From Lanius collurio (Eukaryota; Chordata; Aves; Passeriformes; Laniidae): a DNA stretch of 64,000 nt. The position numbers were made by a program, and so were the translations under genes. A model generated the notes under the pieces. The model was given only the letters and a program-made list of their open reading frames with translations, made no database searches and was not told the origin of the DNA. The stretch lies in the NCBI GenBank assembly GCA_020086605.1, contig JACBWW010000004.1, forward strand, positions 20,223,624 to 20,287,623, in the 5' to 3' direction. Below are positions 53,690-64,000 of this stretch, piece by piece. Positions within the stretch are counted from its first letter, which is position 1. Each line of letters starts with the position of its first letter.

Positions 53690-54705
53690 AATCATGGAGT
53701 CCTAGAGTGGTCTGGGTTGAAAGTGACCTTAAATATCATCTCATCCCAAACCCCGTGCCACAGGAAGGGACACCTTCCACTGCACCAGGTTGCTCAGAGC
53801 TCCATCCAACCTGGCCTTGAACACTTCCAAGGATGGGGCACCCACCATTTCTCTGGGCAATGTGTGCCTCACCATTCTCACAGGACAGAATCATTTCCTC
53901 ATATCTAATCTAAACCCACTCTCTTTTAGTTTGAGGTCATTCCCTCTTGCCCTGTCATCACATGCCCTTGTACAAAGTCTCTCTCCATCTTTCTTGTAGG
54001 CTCCCTTCAGGTACTGGAAGGCCACGGTTAGGTCACCTCAGTCTTCTCTTTTCCTGGCTGAATAATTCAAATTCTCTCAGCCTTTCATCAACAGGAGAGG
54101 TGTTCCATCCCTGCAACAATCTTGGTGGCCTCCTCTGGACTCACTCCAGCAGGTCCCTGTCCTTCCTGTGCAGGGACCCCAGAGCTGGATGCAGCACTGC
54201 AGGTGGGGTCTCACCAGAGCAGAGCAGAGGGGCAGAATCCCCTCCTGGCCCTGCTGCCCACGCTGCTTTGGATGCAGCCCAGGACACACTTGGCTCTCTG
54301 GGCTGCAGTGCCCATGGCTGGGTCATGTCCAGCCTCTCACCCAGCAGCACCCCCAAGTCCTTCTGGGCAGGGTTGCTCTCCATCTCTTCATCCCCAGCCT
54401 GTGTTGATATCAGGGGTTGCCCCAACCCAGGTGCAGCACCTTGCACTTGCTCTTGTTAAACCTCATGAGATCTCCCCTGAGTTCACTTCTTGAATTTGTT
54501 CAGGTCCATCTGGTTGGCATTTCATCCTTCAGGTACTTCAACAGCAGCACCCGGCTTGGTGTCATCTGTCATCACCAAGCTGAGGGTGCACTTGAACCCT
54601 TCATCTATGTCATTAATGAAGATATTAAATTACACCAGTCCCAATAAAGACCCTTGAGAGACACCACTTGTCACTGATGTCCACTGTGACTCTGAGCTGT
54701 TGAAT
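53690..54705 (-). mobile_element. CR1 LINE 3' portion, about 1 kb
   Basis: The plus strand begins with a decayed ATCATGGAGTCCTAGAGTGG (reverse complement of the CR1 tail). It passes through CCATCCAACCTGGCCTTGAA, ATTCCCTCTTGCCCTGTC and CTCTGGACTCACTCCAGCAG, and ends near GAGAGACACCACTTGTCACTG, all standard reverse-complement CR1 landmarks. It is the longest CR1 copy in the window, 5'-truncated just after the start of the 3'-terminal region. The several open frames inside it (e.g. plus 53947-54459) are repeat artefacts. Confidence 0.95.
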
Positions 54706-57700
54706 GCAGAGTGAAAGGCAGCAGTGGACAGCCTAAATCATACAGCCTCAGTTACACTCTGTAGTTGTAAAAAACCAAGTTCATCTCAATGAAAAAGAAG
54801 ATGAAGAAGTGAAGGTATAACTTTCTTGCAGTCACTGGTGCAGGAGGTTGTCCCACCACTTTCACCTGAAGAAGATGAGAAAGAGGAAATAATCTATATT
54901 ACAGAGCTGTTTCAGTTAATTTCCCAGTTAAGCTCTTTTATTTTTTTCTTCTTTTTCTCCAAGGTCTTTATGAGAAGACTCCTTTACAAAAGCTTACAGT
55001 TGTGTTAAGCAGGTCACATGTTTCAGAATAACCAAGCCTAACCTTCTCCACCCTTGGTTGAGTCCCCTGATGCTGGTTAAGCAGATCCCTGGTGTGTGGA
55101 ATGACAGCCCTGCACAGAGGCACACGGGGCACTGAAAAATTTATCTCCTCTTCTGAAGAAGCTGCCACACCAGAAGTTTGATGTATTATGTAGTAATGCA
55201 CAAGCCCTCCCACTTGTCAGTGACTGCTCCAGCCCTATCAGAAGGACTGATAACCCAATCACCCCTGTAGTGCAGAGCCAGCTCAGACACTAATTCCCAA
55301 GGGCTGGACCTCAACACTGGACTTTTACATGAAGAAGGAGCCTGAAGTGCTGTGGACTGTAAAATACAGTGAGGCTGTTGTGGGAGAGGATTGGTGACAC
55401 ATCTGCCTGGTATAGCTGTGGGTCTCGGGCACTGAAGGAGGTAGCTGCTCTGCATAAAGGTGACCAAGTTTAGCAGAGAACACATGATGCCATGTCTCAC
55501 TGCTTTTTAGGAGCACAATCTGTGTGTCGGTCCAGGGAAACAGAGTTCATATGATCTGCATTTCAATGGGACATGGGAAAATTAAGAGTATCTGTCCTGA
55601 CATTTCCAGAAACCAGGCAAAAGAAATCCTAACAGCTGTAGGTGTTCAGTGAAGGCATAAAGCCCTTAAACACCACAAGTCAGTCCGGGTGCATCCTTCT
55701 CTGGATGCTGAACCATAATCCCTAAGTGCCCAGCACTTGCAGAGGCTTAATCCTTTTCAACAATGGGATGAGCTGGAGGCTATATCCTTTCAAGATTAAC
55801 ATAACACCCCAGCACACATGTCTTTTGGAAGGATAAGAGCTGCTTAGTACGTCCTGCATTCACATTTTTACAGCCATTCAATTTACATCCATGTCTTTCT
55901 CCCCAGTGAGAAACCCCAAGCTGATGACATTGCCCTCAACCAACCACCATGCTGGTTATGGGCTTCCCAGTTGGCTCAGCCCAGCAGAAAGCACTTCTGC
56001 ACCCCATATCCTGGGTGCAGCCCTTGCCCTGTCACACAGTGCAACTTGTTGGCACCGCCCCCAAACACACATGGGTTCCGTGTCCTCTAAAGATACAGCA
56101 GCAGAAACGTGTAAGAAAATAAGAACTGGGGCAGTTGTGTGGGGAAGGACAATGGCTAACTGGTATCTCATGAAAAGCGAGCCACAGCATCCTGGTGTGA
56201 GCCAGGCACACAGTGTTATTAATCTTGCCTCACCCTTTATTTTTTTATATGGTCTTTCTATTTGCAGTTCTTGTGCTGTATCCTTACCTTAAGGGTGATC
56301 ATCACAGAACTCCACAGTTGTGCTCCATTGCTACAGCACTACAATAAACTGTGTTTCAGTTGGGTCAGTTGGATACTGCATCCACTGGAATGAAGCTTGC
56401 TTTCAAACAGAATTATTTTCTGGTGAACTTTGTAGTTCCTTTGAAAGGGAGAAGCAATCCTGACATCAGCCTTCCTCGCTTTAATTACTCTGAGTGTTTT
56501 CTTCATGCCAGCAATCTCCTATGGATGCAACAATCAATTGTCAGGACAAGGATAGGTGAGCAACTAACACATCTGAACTGAGAAGAGAAAAAAGGTATGA
56601 AACAGAGAAAAAACCTACAACGAAAATTAACCAAGTCTTTAGTTTTCAGCTGATATCTTCACGTCTTCCTTTTCCCATCAGCTGTGTTTCCTTGCTCTTC
56701 TTCTGCAAGCCCTGTAGCAGCTTCATCTGCAAACTGGCAGATCCACAGCATTCCCTTGGCTCTTGTTCAGCAGTACAAGGCACTTGTAAAGGAGGAGGCA
56801 AAGACTTCCTGTTATTTTGCCAGAGACACATTCCAACATTTTTAACTGTGGTGTTTTAAGGTTTAGCCTCATGATGCTTTTACAAATCTACAGTAGCAAC
56901 CCTGTAAAGTCCACACACATATGGATCATCCCCTAACCCCCTATTTGGGAGAACAGGATTGTAGCAAGGAACTGAGGAAGAAACTTGGAAATGTAACAAC
57001 ATATAAGTCAGACTGAACATTATTGAAGTCTGTCCCAAAAAATATAATTATTTTGCCTTGTCCATTTCTTTATATAATGTGCATATAATATTATCCATTG
57101 CATCGCAATGTACAAAAATCTGTAAGAATTATGGATTAAGGAGTGGCTTGTTGTCTTTCTCTGCCTGCTTTAGTTACTGTTTAAGCAATTACTTCTGCCT
57201 CTGCGAATGGTGCTGAAAATACAAATCTGGCACTTGCATGATAAATATCTGATACTGCAATGCTGAAAATCCCCTAGATCTGTCACCAGAGCCATTGCAT
57301 AAAACTCATTCAACCAATGGAGGAGGAGTGGAGGCACACCTTAGCAGCTAGCCTTGGCTGCTTATTGTGTTTATGCAAACCTGGGGGACACATACAGCGT
57401 TATACAGAGCTCAGCACAGAAACACAGCCAGGAAACGAGAACAAACCTGAACATGCAGTGGGTTTGTTTATCATTTTAAAATGCCACCATAGAAGAAGGC
57501 ACCCAAAAGAAGACAGATATTATTTGTCTCCATCGTTTCCCTCTGCCAAAGAAAAGGGGAGTGTTGGCTGACAAACACAAATAAATACAAATTTGTATTT
57601 ATTTGTCTATCTTTTTTTGTGTTCCATAATACTTTCCATTAACCTTAAAATTAAAACAAAAAAAAAACAAAAGCAAAAAAAGTCCCACAGACAAAATAAG

Positions 57701-60700
57701 AGCTGCTGGGATTACTAAGGAAGCATTTTGTGACAGGCGGCTTCCTGCTAATAGCCCCTTACACACAATGTTGTGGAATAGAGAGAGGTGAAAAAACACT
57801 GCTATAAGCACTAGGGCCATTTAATCCTTAACATGGGAATGTATTTCTGCTCTTTTTCCCTCCCTAGATTCATTTTATGTTCCCATCAGAAGGTTAATTG
57901 TGTTAACAGGAGTTACAGCCACAGGGGAAAGATGTGATTGAATGCTGAGTGCAGTTTTAGCTGATAACCTCCGAGTGAGTGAAAGGGCACAAAAAGGGGT
58001 TGATCTCCTCTAAAGGGGTTGTCAGTCATTCAGGAAAAAGTGCAGCTGTGGGAGAAACAGCCTTATCTCCCAGGACACGAAGAAGAGAAGCTATCAAAAT
58101 AATCACAAAGCTACACTCATCCCAGGCTCTGTGTCTGTGCCTGTGGCTCTGACACTGGAGTTAAATGAGAATAACTGGATTTTTCATGGATATGAACAAG
58201 CAGACCCTGACTTGATGCACATTCTTGGAGATTGATTAGATTTCATGAATATGTATAATTAACAACAGACTGCAAATAATGATGCCTCCAAAAAGGTGGC
58301 ATGAAATCTTGACATCTTTTAGCTTAATAGCACAACTCCTGTTCGCTGGATTGAGGATATGATTGCACGCCAAGGTTTTAGGTAAGACTACCTGTGAAAT
58401 CTTTCACACACATTTACACTTAATCAAAAACATCCATAAAAGGGTCTTCACGAAAAACAAGGAATTCTCTCTCCTTCATCATTTCAGTTCATGTCTGAAG
58501 TCATCCTGCAAAATTGCATAGGATTTACCGGAAGTAGCTTGGAGAAGAAGGGCTAGCATTTTTTAAGATTAAATATTTCCATAAGCTGTAGTTGATGAGA
58601 GTGGGCATTTGTGGAAATGTTTGCACCCATAGATACAGGGCAAAGGACTAAGGTATATTTCAATACTAGAATATAAACAGTGAAGTTGTGTCTGATTTCT
58701 CAAAGGTGCACTGGAGATTCCAGAAACAGAAAGCCTTCTCCTCCTTTGCACTCCAGGACCACCTTGGAAATGTCTTGTGAGCACTCCAGAAATGGTTTTA
58801 GCTGCTGTTAGCAGCTGAATTGCTGTTGTCCTTTTCTACTTTGTCAATGGAAGGGATGCTAAATCTCCAGAAACTGACAGACACTTCAGTTTAGACTGTT
58901 GTTCTGCTGCCTTGATAATGAAGATCCTTTTCTCACATGCAGAGCTAAAAATACAGCTGCTTGTCCAGTTACAGCCATAATACAACAATGCAGTCTTGCA
59001 AGAGAGAAATAAGTATATGAGGAAAAAATGCTTCAATTTTTGTTTAAAATGCTCAAATATAAACCTGGCAATCTTTTCCCCCAAAGCATTTAAGTGCAAA
59101 AAAAGTTCTGTAATGTTAACATCCACAGTGCAACTTGAACAAAACAACTAAAAGGCTTATTGACTTGGTAGCAGGGAAAGCCAGTTTGAAATATTTGATC
59201 TTATCACCAGCTAAGCAAGTATGTGTAAAGTGTAAAGCCTGCACTTGTTGATTTCTGAGATAAAAATCAATAAAACTGTCCATAACCTATAACTCTTTGG
59301 TTTACCTCTCCATAGAGATCAAAAGAGAGTAATTAGATTTCTGCCTGAGTAGCAGGGGTAGAAAACTGTTTCATTTTGGATCAAAACCTTCCCAGTGGAT
59401 TACACCTTCTATCCACTGCCTATCAACACTTAACAATTGCTTCTGTATTTGACTTTGACAGAACTACCAGAATGTTACTATCTAATTTTCAGTGTAGTTG
59501 ATAGAGGGCTTGGATGCTTTATTCTAGTGTCAGATTATAAAATTAATTCTTCTCACTTCATAGTTTACATTTTTACTCTGCCTGGTGCTTTGTAAAAGCC
59601 AGCCTTGCTAATGTGATAAATAATTAAAACACAAAACTACAATACCCATCCTACCTCTAATTTACAACAAGCAAAAACCTTTATCTATTATTGATGATAC
59701 AGCCTTTGTATCCAGATATCACTCTAAACAAGCAGTTGTCTGCCTTGGATTGTCTTTGCATTTCATATTCAAATGAGGTGGACGCTGTTGCATATATTTT
59801 CATTTGATGACATTTTAATATCACCAGACACTATTGCCTGCCTAGGAGATAACTGTTTCAAATACAGCCTTTTCCCCCTCTAAGCACAGTGATATTAAGA
59901 GATGAGCAGGAAGCAGGTCATGCTTTAAAATAACTTTATAATAATTTTATAACACTTGTTACTATCACAGTATTCTTGTATTTTAACAGTCCAGGTGTCT
60001 CTATAATAATAACTTTTTTTTTTTTTAAAGAGAAATATCACTCTGCATTTTGATCCTTCTTAACTAAGCAGCTTTTTGCACAGGCTGAGAGCATGAAATA
60101 TCAATAACAAATAGCACTCACAACTACTCCATATCCTAGATAGAGATGAATATACTGGAAAATATGTGACAGTTGATGTTCCCTATAATGAGCTGTGGTG
60201 ATGGACAGATGCAATAAAATCATGCCTTGATGCAGAGGGCTTTGTCAGATGAAGTCCAGATCACAGAGAGCCACCTGAAGCCTTCCAACATCTCCAAGTC
60301 TACTCAGAGTAGAGAGCATTTTGCTTGCAAGATTAACAAACCCCCCCATTCACTGCTCTGAACCTTCAGAAAACAAAAACTAACCTCATTTTTTAAAAAG
60401 AACTGAAGCTTGCAATATTTGAACCTGGCCACAATGTATACTTGTACAATAGTGTTACATAAGGTTTGACCTTACCCTAAGCGTGTGGATTTAGACTGAA
60501 ACTCCCAGCAGCTGGAACATTTTTCACTGTATCTTGAGCAGGATAACCCTAACTTCTAAAAAGGAATGTATGACTAATAGTTTTATTTTTTCTCTACCTG
60601 TGGTTTCTGTGTCTCTGCACAATTCCTGCACACAGAGAGTTGTGTGCAGTCTTGGAGGGCTTTTTTTGTGGCACTATGTCCTGACACCAAGGAAATCTTC

Positions 60701-63700
60701 AAATGGTGGCTGAAGACTGGAGTTAAGGTGGGTGTATTCTGCCCCTCTTCTCCCAGTGAAATCTATAAAAACTTGTATGGAAACAGCCTGCTTGAGTACA
60801 GTCCCCTCACAGTCCCTCTCTCCTCTGTGAAGGGAATTGAGGAGGGTGGTGGAGTCAACCAGCTAGTCCAGAATATGTCTTGGCATGCCCCAAGACCTTC
60901 TAGGTTTGAATGATGAAATATCCTCTTGCTTGATCAAAGCACTTAAAAAGAGCAAGTGTCCCATCAGGGTTTACCCAGACCAGAGTACAAGGCAGAGGCA
61001 TCCCAAGCTTCAGACCTTAAATCTACATTGCATGACAGGCTGCTATTTTGTGCATGTCCAGAAGCAAAATGGACATTTTCCTCTCCCTGAAATACAAGTT
61101 AGAGCACAGACTCATGCTGATATGGCTATACTACTGCACTTCAGCTGATTCTTATGGCCCTGGCTAAGGCAGATTTGGCACTGAACTCCCCAGTGTGCGA
61201 TTAGTAGATCCAGGACAGCCCCACCATCTCTACTGAAGAAGTTCTTTCCACTGCAAAATTTTGGGGTGTTTCCACGGGGATAGTTTGGATGCATGCTCTC
61301 TGCAATCCTTGAAATGGGGACAAATGTGAGTGCTCACCCCCAAAGGCAGAACAAGGCTTACACTCTGTGCTTGGTGATAATTGTATTCAGCATGTAAAGT
61401 AACATCACCAAGCAGCAGGGAAATGCTCTGGGTTTGCAGATTCATACACAAGATGGTACAAATTGCCCCACCTGCTTTGTCCCTGCCCACACTCACATGT
61501 GATCTCCAAATCCCAGCAGTTTTCACTGCAGAGACCAGTCAGGACATGCCAAAGTGCTGTTCATGCACCTGAGCAGTGGGTTCTGGTGGCTTTGAATAGA
61601 GATGTGATTGTTTGGGAAATGTGGCAGTAAATACTGTTAACCTAAACACACACTTTTGAGAGCCTTTTTTTGAACCTATGTTGTCAACTGCTTTCCCTCC
61701 ACTCTTCTCCATTTTAAATCAAATTCAATTCAATCTGTGGTTTTATTTTTCCATTAGGAAAGCATTTCTTTATCCAATCTTTATCCTTCATCAGTTTCCA
61801 TTAAATCTTGACTATATGCACTAGCATTAAAGAGTCATGCTATATGCTATGCTACTTCTATTCTGTATCCATTGAAGTGTTACATAGGTAGAAACAACTT
61901 TATGTGCAGGTGCACAGAACAATTTCCAAGTGATAAAGCTGATTTAAGGTAGTCCCACCCTTCATGATGCAATTCACTGGTTTCACCCACTGGAATGACA
62001 AAACTACTAAAAGGAATGTGCATTAAATTGCTCCGGTAAAAAACAAAACAAAACAAAACAAACAAACAAAACCTACATAGGTCTCAAAAAAATAATATTT
62101 TTAGAGAGTTATTGCATTATCTTAAATGTTGTGCTATCAGAATGGCTCAGGTGGTTAAACTGAACAAGGAACTCTTCGTCTGTGTTCTCGACTCAAGAAA
62201 TCATTACACAAAACAAAGCTGCATTTTGCTGCAATGTAAATGTGCTAGAGGGATCCAGTCCTCAACTGCACCCAAACCCCAAGTCTTCATCCTGACCTTT
62301 TGAAGGGCATAAAATAGATACTTGAGGATGGGAGAAAGACACAGTACTTGTCCTCATGCCTAGTTTTAAGCAGTAGCTTCCATGTTTTGCTGCACTGGGA
62401 CCAGTGACTTAATTGTGAAATTATTTGTATTTGAAGACAGTCATTTCATTAGGTAACCTTAGCACCTCAGGAGGACAGCTAAGTTAGAAGTGGCACTATA
62501 TTAGCAAAAAGCCATTGTTCATCTGACATCTCTGGAAAGGTGTTTGGGCACTTCATGTTCTTTCCATTGATTCCAATTTTGCTGGTGAGAGGACTATTCT
62601 GGCCTTCAGCACTGCCCCCTGTTTTTCCCCCGCCTCATTCTGCTTTCTGCTGTGGGAAGGAGGAAGCTTTCTGTCTTTAATAAAGTCACACCAGTCAAGA
62701 AGTACTCCCTTGACATAACAGGCTGCAACATAACAGACTTGGAAGAGTTAGCAATTGCCCCTTGTTTTACGGTGCACCTTGCTCTCCCCTCTCCCTTTGG
62801 CCAGCGGCTCATTGTGTGATGGGTACACACTGTTCCTTTTCCATGGGTACCCAGGCTGGTGCAGCTCTGTCTGCCTCAGCCTTGCAGGCATAGGAATTGC
62901 ACACGAGCTATTTCCAGGCAGGCAGTGTTCTTAGACCTTTCTCTATAGATGCCAATTAGAAGATTAGCGTCTTTTCTCTCCCCCTCTTTGCTATTAAATA
63001 GTCACACAAAAGCTGAGCTGACAAATTGCTCTCTCTATGGTGTGGGACAAAGACAGACAATAGATCAACATCATTTACTATACTCAAATCCTATTAATCA
63101 CAGATTAATGAGAACATGTCTGGGGGGTAGAAATTACCAGAATGTGGGCATATTGTCTTGTTACTCATGTAACATCTGCTGTGGCTTTACCTTTAGTGTC
63201 ATGTCATCCTTTATCACATTGAAATAATGTTTGTTCCAGAAACATAATTATGATAATGGGTCCTTCCTTTAACAATTACTGAGGTACAGTAGGATTATAT
63301 TTCTTAGCCACTTGGTTTAAAAAAATATATATCTCTTAACTACTTTCTGAATGCTTCTATTAGTCATTATCTGATTAAGGAAGATGTGTTTATAGGCATT
63401 AATAGAAACTTGTTATTCTCTTTATTATTATTAATTATAATTATATTCTATTATACTGTGAAAAATCACATGTGCAGAAATAAAACTAAAGTTTAGCTTT
63501 TCATTTTTACACTTAGAGAATTATTTCTCTTTTGGCTTTCTCCTAAACTGCTGCTAATTTTTCATTAATTCACATTACAACAGTATTGGACCATAATCTT
63601 TGTTTTGAAAAATGTGTACTTTTCTAGCTATGGTCTTAAAATAATTCTATAGCTGAATTGCTTATCAATTTGTTCCCATATTTTCTCCTCTACTGTTGCC

Positions 63701-64000
63701 ATTGGTAAGGAATATTGTTCAGGGCAGTGGCTTAGCATGTATAATTGTCTCAGAGCATTTCACTGCTCAGCCTGGGTGGAAATTCAAAGTTTTGGGTTTA
63801 ACTAATTAGAATTCTTCACGATTCCTAATGTTGTTATCCTCAATATGGAACAAGATGCTTCACAGACAACTAGCAAATCAATTACAGCTATAATCAGCCG
63901 GCAAATAAATAGGGACTGCAGTCTACACGTGTGACAGTGTATTTAAAAACAATTATTTGGCCCTTGTTCATCACGACCCGAGTACTTGCTGGTCCCTGCT
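54706..64000. other. intergenic region upstream of INSM2 (distal part)
   Basis: No gene recognised; open frames are all under about 135 codons, overlap on both strands and show no known domain. It contains a short CAAAA repeat at 62039-62071, a tRNA-like A-box word at 62143-62154 and several AT-rich segments (e.g. 58150-58300, 59735-59835, 63850-63964) that could be conserved non-coding elements. In human the next gene in this direction beyond INSM2 is NFKBIA, which is not reached. Confidence 0.65.
62039..62071 (+). repeat. (CAAAA)n/(CAAA)n simple repeat
   Basis: Tandem CAAAA units pass into CAAA units over about 33 bp, without an obvious adjoining SINE body. Confidence 0.85.

Noticed and set aside
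53947..54459. 170-codon plus-strand frame
   Set aside because: Lies wholly inside an antisense CR1 element; a repeat artefact.

Overview
This window is nuclear DNA from a bird. The evidence is four CR1 LINE fragments (the characteristic avian retroposon, two ending in the ATTCTATGATTCT-type tail), a broken ERVL-like endogenous retrovirus with the TGTCCTGGTT...ACAACA LTR ends common in avian genomes, AT-rich introns of vertebrate size, and two recognisable vertebrate genes. I cannot name the species; the LTR type fits Neoaves/passerines, but that is inference.

Layout. Positions 1-39190 are the 3' end of RALGAPA1 (plus strand), the catalytic alpha-1 subunit of the Ral GTPase-activating complex. 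Three conserved coding exons are visible (3991-4149, 6036-6163, 26033-26157), then a 31-nt alternative exon carrying a stop (26789-26819), then a distal terminal coding exon (37843-37997) with a 3'UTR and two poly(A) signals. The exons encode the C-terminal part of the RapGAP domain, including the LGND motif with the asparagine thumb. The last intron (26820-37842) holds the antisense endogenous retrovirus (31883-35135), whose RNase H segment is inverted relative to the rest of the element.

Positions 41338-42729 (minus strand) are INSM2, an intronless zinc-finger transcription factor gene with an N-terminal SNAG motif and five zinc fingers. It sits in a CpG island with TATA and CCAAT boxes. 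RALGAPA1 and INSM2 are convergent, the same arrangement as in human 14q13, and this synteny supports INSM2 over its paralogue INSM1 (next to RALGAPA2). Opposite-strand AATAAA signals lie within about 30 bp of each other near 39.2 kb.

Positions 43-64 kb contain no recognisable gene: two CR1 copies, a (TATTC)n microsatellite, small simple repeats, and AT-rich blocks dense in homeodomain-like TAATTA/ATTA words that could be conserved regulatory elements of INSM2 or its neighbours. No CRISPR, operon or other prokaryotic-style system is present, and none should be expected. The most informative observations are the alternative C-termini of RALGAPA1, the rearranged retrovirus, the compact INSM2 core promoter and the back-to-back poly(A) signals.
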